Positions 23,676 through 32,096 of a stretch of 64,000 nt of DNA are shown piece by piece. The DNA is from Shewanella pealeana ATCC 700345 (lineage in GTDB: Bacteria; Pseudomonadota; Gammaproteobacteria; Enterobacterales; Shewanellaceae): the NCBI RefSeq assembly GCF_000018285.1, contig NC_009901.1, positions 118,501-182,500 of the forward strand, written 5' to 3'. Within the stretch, counting starts at the first letter, position 1, and the number at the start of each line of letters is the position of its first letter. Below the pieces are notes generated by a model that saw only the letters and a list, made by a program, of their open reading frames with translations, made no database searches and was not told the origin of the DNA. The position numbers and the translations under genes were made by a program.

Positions 23676-26600
23676 AGACTGCGCTGAGTTCAGTGCCTAT
23701 CTCTAGGTACTGAAATGGCTTAGCGTGGCGTAAAAATTCAACTAATTCTGCCTTGGCAAGAGGCTTAGACATCAAGTAACCTTGGGCGTAATCACAGCCT
23801 AAGTTACGTAAGAAGTGCCATTGTTCAACCGTTTCAACTCCTTCAGCCACCAGTGGCATCTCTAAGCTTTGTGCCATCATTACAATCGCCTTAATCAATT
23901 TAGCATCAGATGGATTGTCCAATGCATTATCGATAAAGCTCTTATCGATCTTGATGACTGAAATAGGGCATTGAGTCAGATAGCTGAGTGCCGAATAGCC
24001 TGTGCCAAAGTCATCTAGGTAGATATCGACACCCAGCTGTTTTATCGATTCTAAGGTCTGTAAACATTGCGGCTTGTCTTCTATCAGCATGCTCTCGGTG
24101 ATTTCGATATGTAAATTTTCGGCGGCGATGTCGTGCTTGGCCAATGTTTGTTTGAGTATGTCGAAAAAGCTAATGTCTCTGGAGTGAATGCATTGGCGTG
24201 CCGAGACATTAATCGCCATCTTGAGCATCAAGCCTTGGGCATGCCACTGTGCAAGATCTGACAAGGCTTGCTGTAAGATCCATTCGCCTAAAGGTTCAAT
24301 CAATCCTGCCTCTTCGGCGATAGGGATGAAGGCCTGTGGTGAGATGACACCATAATCTGGATCTTGCCAGCGGACAAGCGCCTCAACACTGGTCACCTCG
24401 CCGCTATGCATATCGATAACTGGCTGATATTCAAGGTAGAACTCTGACTGTTTGACAGCCTTACGCAGCCTCTGTTCAAGGTGCATACGCTCAAGCATTT
24501 CAACATTCATCTCTGGGGAGAAATATTGATAATGTGCTCGGCCATCGCGCTTGGCTTGATACATGGCGGTTTCAGAGTTATGCAGCAACATTTCAATATC
24601 TTGACCATCTTCAGGATAGAAGGCGATACCAAAACTAGAGGAGATAATGGTCTCTTTATTGTCGAATAAGTAAGGCTTAGCCAGCGTATCACTGAGCTTC
24701 TGCGCCAATTGTTCGGCGCCAACGTTGCCAGTTTGCGGCGATATGACGACAAACTCATCGCCGCCGATACGGGCGATAGAGTCATCAGGTCCAAGTACGG
24801 CTTCGAGTCGTGTCGCCGACTGCTTAAGTACCTTGTTGCCTGCTGCGTGGCCATGAAGCTCGTTAATAAACTTAAATCTGTCTAGATCGATAAAGAAGAT
24901 GGCGACTTGGCTATTGGTATTGTGTGCGCTATCTATGGCTTGCTGCAGCCTAGAGGAGAATAGGTGACGATTAGGCAGTTTGGTTAAGGAGTCGAAGTTG
25001 GTCTTATACCAGATATCCTGCTCATACTGCTTGTTGTTGCTGATGTCTAAAAATAGGCCGATATGCTGAATTGTTTTATTTTTACTGTTCTTCACCGCTG
25101 TTATCTTTAGGTACTCAGGGTAGATCTTACCACCTTTGCGTTTATTCCAGATCTCTCCCTCCCAGCTATTCTTGCTAGATAAAGACCGCCACAGCTGTTG
25201 GTAAAAATCCTCTTGGTGATGGGCAGAGCTTAAGATGCTGGGGCTCTTGCCTTTGACATCGTCAAGGGTATAACCGGTGATCTTAGTAAATGCGGGGTTA
25301 ACTAGCTCGATGTGGTTGTTAGCATCGGTGACGATAATCCCTTCGGCTGAGTGCCTGAATACGGCCGAGGCTTGATGCAGCGCGCGTCTCGATTTCATGC
25401 GCTCCGATACCATTTGGTTTACGGCTAGGGCTATCTGTGTCAGTTCATCTTTGCCCTTAACCTCTAGAGCGAGTTCAAGACTTGGGTCTTTTGCTAGTTT
25501 CTCTACATCATCAACTATGCCTCTCACCGAATCGATAAGGTCGTTGGCAATGTTTCTACCGACGAGATAGACGATGTAGAAGAAGAGTAAGCCTGCAAAG
25601 AGGCTGATATAGAGATAAGAGAGGATCTGCTGTTTCTCAATCAGATTTTGATGGACTATTTTAGCCGTCAGCTGGGTATTGAGTTGGTGGAGGGCGTCAA
25701 TGCCCGCCGTTGCTGCTTGCCACCATGACTCGCTATCAATCACTGGCTGCTGTTTTAGTAGTTGATAAAGGCTGTCATGTAAGGCGATATCTTGTGCCAG
25801 CAGCTCCAATGTCGCTTCCGGAGCGGGCAACTGCTTTAGTTCGGTTTCGGTAACATATTCTTGGTAGCTGTCGGCAGTTTGCTTAATGGTCTTTATTAGC
25901 TCTTGTTGCTTAGGGGTTAGAGTGTGATTGTTAGTTAAATGAGTTAACGCGCTTTTTAAGGCGAAGTAGTTTTCTCGAAAGTTAGCTAGGTAGCTTGGGT
26001 TTAATGTGGTTAGGTAACCATTAAAGTTATAGCTAAGCCCTCCATAACCAATCAGATCATTGATTATTTCGGTCTGTTCTATCAGATTAACTTGTTGCTG
26101 GATCTGCGAGCGGTAACCAGATATCAGTTGCTGCGGCTGGCTGTCCATCAATAGGGAAAAGCTGGTGCGATTTTCCTGTGTCATAACCGAAACGGCATTG
26201 GTAATTGCATTGTCGAGTTGTGTTCTAATCTGTGCGATCTGCTTGAAAGCGCCAGCCTCTAATACCGGTGCAGAAAGTAGTTTATTGACTAAGCCGCGCT
26301 CTTGGCCTGATAGTTCCTGGATCCTGAGCATGTTGACTAGATCGGCCTGTACTAACACCTGATAGGAGTTATCACTCTTAAAGCGTAATTGAGAGACGAA
26401 GTTAATCAGCTTTTGAGTGAGACGCGAGTAAAAACTAAAGTTTTCGGGGGTATTTAATTCGATAATTTTTTGGCGGGCGATACTGAGCTGTTGACGCGCC
26501 AAGCTGGCTTTACTGAGTTGTTCCTGCAGTGTATTAAAAAGTTCGGTGTCACTCTTGACGGTATTGATTGTTTTATCGAGAGCTGAATTGAATACTAACT

Positions 26601-26892
26601 CTTGAAACACCTTATCGGTCGTCTGCCATTGCTGTTGTAGCTCTTGTTTAAATAAGCGACCGTCGCTACTTAGGTAGCCTGCCGAGAGTCCGCGCTCTTT
26701 CTGTAGCTCATAGATGACATTTTCTATGCCTAAAGTCACTTTTGTGGTGAGCACATTTGCTGAAGCATGTTGGTACTGCTTAATGAGCGTCGATGCACTC
26801 AGTACTGCAAGCAATACCAATATAAACATAGGTAAAGATGCAGATAGAAATAATTTCTGTTTCAAGCTCAATCGGCTTAATACGGGTTGCAT
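23674..26892 (-). CDS. Membrane sensor with NIT, HAMP, PAS, GGDEF and EAL domains
   Basis: A 1072-aa inner-membrane c-di-GMP signalling protein. TM1 is at about residues 15-35. A periplasmic helical region of about 390 residues follows, starting with an NIT-like (nitrate/nitrite-sensing) domain (E-L-Q-K-E-R-G-L-S-A-G-Y-L). TM2 is at about 425-445, then HAMP, PAS (about 505-630; G-I-I-V-T-D-A-N-N-H-I), GGDEF with intact G-G-D-E-F at 710-714, and EAL with E-A-L at 837-839 plus D-D-F-G-T-G-Y-S. Both catalytic signatures are intact, so it could make or degrade c-di-GMP; no R-x-x-D inhibitory site precedes GGDEF. The periplasmic ligand is unproven. Confidence 0.92.
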   Translation of the reverse strand: MQPVLSRLSLKQKLFLSASLPMFILVLLAVLSASTLIKQYQHASANVLTTKVTLGIENVIYELQKERGLSAGYLSSDGRLFKQELQQQWQTTDKVFQELVFNSALDKTINTVKSDTELFNTLQEQLSKASLARQQLSIARQKIIELNTPENFSFYSRLTQKLINFVSQLRFKSDNSYQVLVQADLVNMLRIQELSGQERGLVNKLLSAPVLEAGAFKQIAQIRTQLDNAITNAVSVMTQENRTSFSLLMDSQPQQLISGYRSQIQQQVNLIEQTEIINDLIGYGGLSYNFNGYLTTLNPSYLANFRENYFALKSALTHLTNNHTLTPKQQELIKTIKQTADSYQEYVTETELKQLPAPEATLELLAQDIALHDSLYQLLKQQPVIDSESWWQAATAGIDALHQLNTQLTAKIVHQNLIEKQQILSYLYISLFAGLLFFYIVYLVGRNIANDLIDSVRGIVDDVEKLAKDPSLELALEVKGKDELTQIALAVNQMVSERMKSRRALHQASAVFRHSAEGIIVTDANNHIELVNPAFTKITGYTLDDVKGKSPSILSSAHHQEDFYQQLWRSLSSKNSWEGEIWNKRKGGKIYPEYLKITAVKNSKNKTIQHIGLFLDISNNKQYEQDIWYKTNFDSLTKLPNRHLFSSRLQQAIDSAHNTNSQVAIFFIDLDRFKFINELHGHAAGNKVLKQSATRLEAVLGPDDSIARIGGDEFVVISPQTGNVGAEQLAQKLSDTLAKPYLFDNKETIISSSFGIAFYPEDGQDIEMLLHNSETAMYQAKRDGRAHYQYFSPEMNVEMLERMHLEQRLRKAVKQSEFYLEYQPVIDMHSGEVTSVEALVRWQDPDYGVISPQAFIPIAEEAGLIEPLGEWILQQALSDLAQWHAQGLMLKMAINVSARQCIHSRDISFFDILKQTLAKHDIAAENLHIEITESMLIEDKPQCLQTLESIKQLGVDIYLDDFGTGYSALSYLTQCPISVIKIDKSFIDNALDNPSDAKLIKAIVMMAQSLEMPLVAEGVETVEQWHFLRNLGCDYAQGYLMSKPLAKAELVEFLRHAKPFQYLEIGTELSAV

Positions 26893-27134
26893 TCGTCGAT
26901 GACCCTCCGCAGGAGATAATTTTGGCTGAGTAATGCAATGGAGCGATACGAAGTAAAAAATAGCGTTAAATAATAACCATAGAAATGAATATGCGCCTTA
27001 GCATGTCCATTAAAGTTCAGTCTAGGTCACGAATTTAGCAAAATACCTCAAACATCTGCTAAATCAAAGGTTTTGCTAACCCGTTTTTTATATTTAATGA
27101 ATATAACTAAGTGATAGTAAAGCTTAAATAGGAT

Positions 27135-27163
27135 ATAAAACAGCCGCATAGGCAGCGGCTGTT
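27135..27163 (-). terminator. Intrinsic terminator of ribB
   Basis: On the minus strand AACAGCCGC-TGCCTAT-GCGGCTGTT is followed by TTAT, 15 nt after the ribB stop. The 9-bp GC-rich stem is strong; the T run is short. Confidence 0.75.
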
Positions 27164-27177
27164 GATTCCGATCTTAA

Positions 27178-27816
27178 TTACTGAGTATTACGGTAAGCAA
27201 CAATGTCTTCGATGGTCAGTACCGGCATATCATGCTGCTGAGCAAATTCGACAATTTCAGGCAAGCGGGCCATGGTGCCGTCGGGTAGAGTGACTTCACA
27301 AAGCACGCCAAAAGGCTGTAATCCGGCGAGTTTCATCAGATCAACCGTGCCTTCTGTATGGCCACGACGCTCTAATACGCCACCTGGACGAGCACGCAGC
27401 GGGTACACATGGCCTGGGCGGGCTAAATCATCGGGCTTAGCATCATCGGCGATAGCTGCCTTGATGGTCGTCACGCGATCGGCTGCCGAAACACCAGTGG
27501 TGACACCTTGTTTGGCTTCGATGCTAACGGTAAAGGCGGTGCCATATTGGCTATTGTTGTCACTCACCATAGGTGGAAGTTGTAACTGCTTGATACGTTC
27601 ATCGGTTAGACATAGACAAACAATACCACTGCATTCGCGAATGAGTAGTGCCATCTGTTGGTTGGTAAGCGTTTCGGCTGAATAGATCAGATCGCCTTCA
27701 TTTTCACGATCTTCATCATCGACCACTAACACACCTTTGCCTTGGCGAAGTGCGCTAAGCGCTGCATTAACACGTTCGATTGGATTGCCATAAGGGGCAA
27801 GTAAAGACTGATTCAT
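27178..27816 (-). CDS. ribB: 3,4-dihydroxy-2-butanone 4-phosphate synthase
   Basis: A 212-aa monofunctional DHBP synthase that makes the four-carbon unit of riboflavin from ribulose 5-phosphate. The signature [11 protein letters not shown] (about residues 34-44), the T-G-V-S-A-A-D-R region and R-P-G-H-V-Y-P-L-R and [10 protein letters not shown] motifs are present, and no GTP-cyclohydrolase II domain is fused. ATG at 27816 is chosen because AAGGA lies eight bases upstream; the ATG at 27825 would sit on that site. An FMN riboswitch precedes it by about 165 bp, so expression should fall when FMN is abundant. Confidence 0.96.
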   Translation of the reverse strand: MNQSLLAPYGNPIERVNAALSALRQGKGVLVVDDEDRENEGDLIYSAETLTNQQMALLIRECSGIVCLCLTDERIKQLQLPPMVSDNNSQYGTAFTVSIEAKQGVTTGVSAADRVTTIKAAIADDAKPDDLARPGHVYPLRARPGGVLERRGHTEGTVDLMKLAGLQPFGVLCEVTLPDGTMARLPEIVEFAQQHDMPVLTIEDIVAYRNTQ

Positions 27817-27983
27817 GGATAACATCCTTAAAATACAACATTGGGTTGACCAGAATCAGGGCGTACAGAAAATGACACATCGTCAGAGTCGAACGGATCG
27901 ACACAAGCTGATGTGCATAATAAGAGCTGAGCAAAATGCACCACTAAGCCTAGAGAAGCGTTATGGATTATTTGCTTAAACCT

Positions 27984-28240
27984 TATATTCTCTTTCATCC
28001 GGACTCAGTGTACTCACTTGGTTAGTCAGTACTCATTACCGTCGGCTCTGGAGTAGGTACAACCTTACGTATGACGAGCGTCTTTGATAAGGTCTGTTTA
28101 CCAGATCTGCTGACCCTAGTTAATATTCGCAGCTATTGATATTTAATAGCGTAAACTAGGCGCTCGCGGGCTTTTATACTGTGATTAATATACGCAGCAT
28201 AATTTACCGCCGGTGGGGAGTTGCACCCCGCCCTGAGAAT
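27984..28240 (-). ncRNA. FMN riboswitch (RFN element) in the ribB leader
   Basis: On the minus strand the element opens with A-T-T-C-T-C-AGGGCGGGG and CCCCACCGGCGG, and closes with GAGTCCGGATGAAAGAGAAT, the conserved 5' and 3' parts of the RFN aptamer. The internal AGGGTCAGCAGATCTGGT and the CAGAGCCGACGGT segments match its core helices. It is longer than many RFN elements because of a variable helix near 28130-28200. The switch mechanism is not obvious: no clear terminator lies between it and ribB, so translational control is possible. Confidence 0.93.
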
Positions 28241-28432
28241 TATTCTTGGCTGATTATTAATGAATTGATTAACAAACTAGCCAAGTGGCGTTATGTTGCC
28301 CCTATTTAAATAAAATGACAAGCTGGGCAGTTAAAATGGCGCGATAGTGCAAAAAACTGTCGATACCGCGATTCATGATCGCCCCAGTCAATTTACGGAA
28401 TATTTTGACTGAAAATTATAAAGGGATGTTAG

Positions 28433-30583
28433 ATGAAATTGTTTGCTCCGCTCATACTCAGCGCTGTATTGCTATTTGGATGTAATAATATGACCACCAC
28501 CCAAGCTGTAAAACCACCGCAAGCCGATAAAGTTCCACATAGCATGACACTCCATGGGGTGACCCGTGTCGACGATTATTACTGGATGCGGGATGACGAG
28601 CGCAAAGAAGACAAGGTGATTGCGCATTTAAACGCTGAAAATGCCTATGCCAAACAAGAGTTCAAGGCTTTTGGCGACCTAAAGCAAGGTTTGTTTGATG
28701 AGCTGGTGGGCCGTTTAGATAAGGACGAGTCGAGTGTGCCTTATTTCTGGCATCGGCATTGGTATTACCGTTATTACAAACAGGGCTTTGAATACCCAGT
28801 TATTGCCCGTAAAACCGCGTTAGAGAGTGACCAAGAACAAGTACTGCTAGATGTGAACGAACGCGCGGAAGGCAAAGACTTCTATGGTTTGGGCGGCGTG
28901 TCGGTAAGCCCAGATGAAACCAAGCTAGTGTTCGGTGAAGATCTTCTTAGCCGACGTATTTATACCTTGTACTTTAAAGATCTCACAAGCGGCGAGCTAA
29001 TGGGTGACAAGCTTGAAGGGACGGATGGTGGCGTTGTATGGTCTAACGATAATCAGCATCTGTTCTATATCGCCAAAGATCCGCAAACCCTGCTCGGTTA
29101 TCAAGTATTCCGTCATAAGTTAGGCACGGCGCAATCTGAAGACGTACTAGTGTATGAAGAGCAAGACGACGCCTTCTATATCAGTTTAGGTAAATCGCTG
29201 GATGAGTCGGTTATTGTCTTGCATGCCGAAAGCACAGTGACTAGCGAAGTTAGCATGCTGGATGCGAATCAATCTTTGGCTAAGTTTGAGCCTGTCTTAG
29301 CAAGGGAAGAGGGGCATGAGTATTCGGTGTCTAAGTTGGGCGACAGCTATTACATATTAACCAACTGGCAGGCGACTAACTTCCGCCTGATGAAGGTAGC
29401 AATTAGTCAGGCGGCAGATAAGAGCGCTTGGCAAGATGTGATAGCCCATGACCAAAATTCACGCATAGAAGATGTATTGCTGCTGAGTGACTATATGGTG
29501 GTGCAAACTCGTGAGCGAGGCATTAGTCGTATTCGAGTGTATCCGTTTAATGAGCAGGTTGAGTTTGAGCTGGCCTTTAACGATCCCGCCTATGTAGTGG
29601 GTTTCGATATTAACCCAAGCCAGCAAAGCGATAAGCTAAGGATTTATTACTCAAGCCCAACTACGCCTGAGTCTGTGTATGAATATGCACTGGCTAAGCC
29701 GAATCAGCGTGAGTTACTTAAACAAGAGCAAGTGCTTGGTGATTTTAATGCCGATGATTATCAGGCGGAACGTTTGTTTATTGAGGCTCGTGATGGTAAA
29801 GAGGTGCCAGTGACCTTGGTCTATCGCAAAGATAAGTTCAATAAGGATGGCACGAATCCGCTTTATCAATATGGCTACGGCTCCTATGGCTATACCGTCG
29901 AGCCAGACTTTAGCTCATCGGCATTGAGCTTACTGGATCGCGGTGTGGTGTACGCCATTGCCCATGTGCGAGGTTCTGAGATGCTCGGTCGTGGCTGGTA
30001 TGACGACGGACGAATGCTCAATAAGCAGAACAGCTTTAACGATTTCGTCGATGTAACTAAAGCATTGACTGAGCAAGGTTACGGCGCAAAAGATAAGGTG
30101 GTTGCCGCTGGTGGCAGTGCCGGTGGCTTGTTAATGGGCGGCGTAATCAATCAGGCGCCAGAGCGTTACTTTGCCGTGGCAGCTCATGTGCCGTTTGTCG
30201 ATGTGGTCACCACCATGCTCGATGAGTCGATCCCACTTACCACTAACGAGTATGACGAGTGGGGTAACCCCAACGAGAAGGTCTATTTCGACTATATGCT
30301 CAGCTACGCACCTTATGACAACGTCAGTGCCCAAGCTTATCCGCATCTGCTAGTGACCACCGGCTTACATGACTCACAAGTACAGTACTTTGAGCCAGCT
30401 AAGTGGGTGGCTAAGCTGCGTGATGTGAAGACTGACAGCAATATGCTGTTGTTTGATACCGATATGGAAGCGGGGCACGGTGGCAAGAGTGGCCGCTATC
30501 GCCAATATGAGGATACCGCTAAAGAGTATGCCTTCTTCTTAGGTTTGCTAGGGTTAGATACTGCTAAGAATACTAGTCGCTAA
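28433..30583 (+). CDS. ptrB: Oligopeptidase B (S9A prolyl-oligopeptidase family), predicted lipoprotein
   Basis: A 716-aa serine peptidase cleaving short peptides after basic residues. The N-terminal beta-propeller starts after H-G-V-T-R-V-D-D-Y-Y-W-M-R-D. The C-terminal hydrolase domain has the catalytic Ser562 in A-G-G-S-A-G-G, Asp647 in G-L-H-D-S-Q and His682 in E-A-G-H-G-G-K-S-G-R. Unlike E. coli PtrB it begins with a lipoprotein signal (L-L-F-G-C at residues 13-17), implying a periplasmic, membrane-attached enzyme that trims peptides outside the cytosol. Its TAA stop overlaps the ATG of the next gene by one base. Confidence 0.93.
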   Translation: MKLFAPLILSAVLLFGCNNMTTTQAVKPPQADKVPHSMTLHGVTRVDDYYWMRDDERKEDKVIAHLNAENAYAKQEFKAFGDLKQGLFDELVGRLDKDESSVPYFWHRHWYYRYYKQGFEYPVIARKTALESDQEQVLLDVNERAEGKDFYGLGGVSVSPDETKLVFGEDLLSRRIYTLYFKDLTSGELMGDKLEGTDGGVVWSNDNQHLFYIAKDPQTLLGYQVFRHKLGTAQSEDVLVYEEQDDAFYISLGKSLDESVIVLHAESTVTSEVSMLDANQSLAKFEPVLAREEGHEYSVSKLGDSYYILTNWQATNFRLMKVAISQAADKSAWQDVIAHDQNSRIEDVLLLSDYMVVQTRERGISRIRVYPFNEQVEFELAFNDPAYVVGFDINPSQQSDKLRIYYSSPTTPESVYEYALAKPNQRELLKQEQVLGDFNADDYQAERLFIEARDGKEVPVTLVYRKDKFNKDGTNPLYQYGYGSYGYTVEPDFSSSALSLLDRGVVYAIAHVRGSEMLGRGWYDDGRMLNKQNSFNDFVDVTKALTEQGYGAKDKVVAAGGSAGGLLMGGVINQAPERYFAVAAHVPFVDVVTTMLDESIPLTTNEYDEWGNPNEKVYFDYMLSYAPYDNVSAQAYPHLLVTTGLHDSQVQYFEPAKWVAKLRDVKTDSNMLLFDTDMEAGHGGKSGRYRQYEDTAKEYAFFLGLLGLDTAKNTSR

Positions 30584-30942
30584 TGCATAACTCCGTAGAG
30601 ACAGTTATCGAGCCGGCAAAGGTGCAAGACCCAGCAAGCGACATCAAAGTGAGTAAAGCTAAAGTTATTGAAACCAAGGCAAGCGAAACTATGTGGTATC
30701 TGTATATGGTGCGCTGTGCAAACGGCCACCTCTATACTGGGATAACAACAGATGTGGCTCGCCGTTTTAGCGAGCATCAAAGTGGTAGTGCAAAATCGGC
30801 CAAGTTTCTTCGAGGCAAAGGGCCATTAACTTTGGCATATTCTGAAACTGTGGGTAATCACTCCGATGCTCTGAAGCGGGAGATAGCGTTAAAGAAGTAC
30901 TCGAGAGCCAACAAGCTGGCCTTGATCGCAGCGCGAGATTAA
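30583..30942 (+). CDS. GIY-YIG nuclease-domain protein (UPF0213/YhbQ type)
   Basis: A 119-aa protein whose C-terminal 80 residues are a GIY-YIG domain: W-Y-L-Y-M-V-R-C, then H-L-Y-T-G-I-T-T-D-V-A-R-R-F-S-E-H, K-F-L-R-G-K-G-P-L, and A-L-K-R-E-I-A-L-K-K-Y-S. In this variant the first tripeptide is Y-M-V and the second Y-T-G, as in YhbQ-like proteins. The first 36 residues are a polar extension; an alternative ATG at 30691 (M-W-Y-L-Y) would remove them, but the TAATG overlap with ptrB favours the longer form. Cellular role of the family is poorly defined. Confidence 0.85.
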   Translation: MHNSVETVIEPAKVQDPASDIKVSKAKVIETKASETMWYLYMVRCANGHLYTGITTDVARRFSEHQSGSAKSAKFLRGKGPLTLAYSETVGNHSDALKREIALKKYSRANKLALIAARD

Positions 30943-30969
30943 GCACTTGCAGTGTTAGGTTAAGTATTG

Positions 30970-31000
30970 ATGGCGTAACCACTTACAGAGGTTACGCCAT
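30970..31000. terminator. Strong hairpin between convergent genes
   Basis: ATGGCGTAACC (30970-30980) pairs perfectly with GGTTACGCCAT (30990-31000) around a 9-nt loop. There is no T run on either side, so this may be a Rho-related 3' stabiliser rather than a standard terminator. Confidence 0.5.
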
Positions 31001-31023
31001 GTACTGACTTGAGTTAACAGTGT

Positions 31024-31683
31024 TTACCCGCCATAAAGGCTAGTGAAAAACCGATCTTGGCGGGGTATGTAGTTGTCTTCATAATCCAGTGAGAAAGCAA
31101 CTTGGGTTGCTTTACCTTTGATTTCATCCCGAGGGACAAAGCCATATACCCGTGAGTCAGCGCTGTTACGGCGGTTATCGCCCATCACCATATAATGCCC
31201 TTCGGGCACAATTACCGTTTCGAAGCTACTTAACTGATCACTGGCCTGCTTTTCAATACGGATGCTATGGGATAAGCCATTGAGATCTTCCTTAGCAATT
31301 AATTCTTGAGCACTGCTAGATACCACCGAGTAAGCCAACGCCTTGCCATTAATAAATAGCACTTCATTGCTTAAGCTAATGGTATCGCCAGGTAAGCCAA
31401 TAACCCGCTTGATTAAACGTTTATCAGCGGCTTTTGATTCAAACACCACTATTTCACCGCGTTCAGGCTCGCCAGTTGTGGCTAATGATATTTGAGTAAA
31501 GGGCACATGTAAGTCGTAGGCCAGTTTATCGACCACAATGCGGTCGCCCTCTTTAATCGTAGGCTGCATAGAGCCTGTCGGTACTGTGTACCAGTCGGCG
31601 ATAGCACTTCTGCAAACAGACATTAAAACAATGAATAGCACAAGCTGACGATTTTCTTTCCAAAGCTGTTTCACTTTATTCAT
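31024..31683 (-). CDS. lepB: Signal peptidase I, short form
   Basis: A 219-aa S26 signal peptidase with one N-terminal transmembrane helix (about residues 12-29). The catalytic serine is S38 in P-T-G-S-M-Q-P-T and the general-base lysine K92 in L-I-K-R-V-I-G-L-P-G-D. The downstream M-G-D-N-R-R-N-S-A-D-S-R box is intact. It is shorter than the housekeeping LepB of enterobacteria (about 320 aa, two helices) and is not next to lepA or rnc, so it is probably a second, accessory signal peptidase. The MITE-like element starts just upstream of its ATG. Confidence 0.92.
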   Translation of the reverse strand: MNKVKQLWKENRQLVLFIVLMSVCRSAIADWYTVPTGSMQPTIKEGDRIVVDKLAYDLHVPFTQISLATTGEPERGEIVVFESKAADKRLIKRVIGLPGDTISLSNEVLFINGKALAYSVVSSSAQELIAKEDLNGLSHSIRIEKQASDQLSSFETVIVPEGHYMVMGDNRRNSADSRVYGFVPRDEIKGKATQVAFSLDYEDNYIPRQDRFFTSLYGG

Positions 31684-31693
31684 AAAGCACCTT

Positions 31694-31974
31694 ATACCAA
31701 TCAGTATAAGAAGTTGATCTACTCAGAGTGCTTTTTGGCAAACTAATTCAAGGCGAATGGACGACATAATGGTTGTTCCCTTATGAGTTCATTCAACGCA
31801 GAATTAGGCAGCCAAAAACACTCCTTACAGGCGAGTCTTAGCGGTTCTGATGCTGCGACTCTTAATAAACAAAGAGGGAGCTTAAACCTAGTTTAACTAT
31901 GCTCTTCACTCGCTGCCTTGCCTCAGGACCGCTAAACTCTCGCTGAGCGATCAAATCTTTATACTGATTGGTAT
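31694..31974. mobile_element. 281-bp MITE-like element with 26-bp terminal inverted repeats
   Basis: The left end at 31694-31719 begins ATACCAATCAGTATAA and runs to GTTGATC; the right end at 31949-31974 is its inverted copy with a few mismatches. Inside are two further inverted pairs: 31726-31739 with 31811-31823 (GAGTGCTTTTTGGC type) and 31833-31853 with 31920-31939 (TTAGCGGTTCTGA type). There is no transposase ORF. Ends, size and folding fit a non-autonomous miniature transposable element. It lies directly upstream of lepB and fills most of the 413-bp gap to the next gene. No clear target duplication is visible. Confidence 0.75.
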
Positions 31975-32096
31975 TCTTTAATTAGTTGGGCAGGGCACTG
32001 CTGGCGTTAGTGTACTTGGTCAGTATCATTGTCCAAATGCACTAGTCGACAGCAAGCCTTGCGCCGGGAAGCCGTTTAGCGTGATAGTCGCAATGG

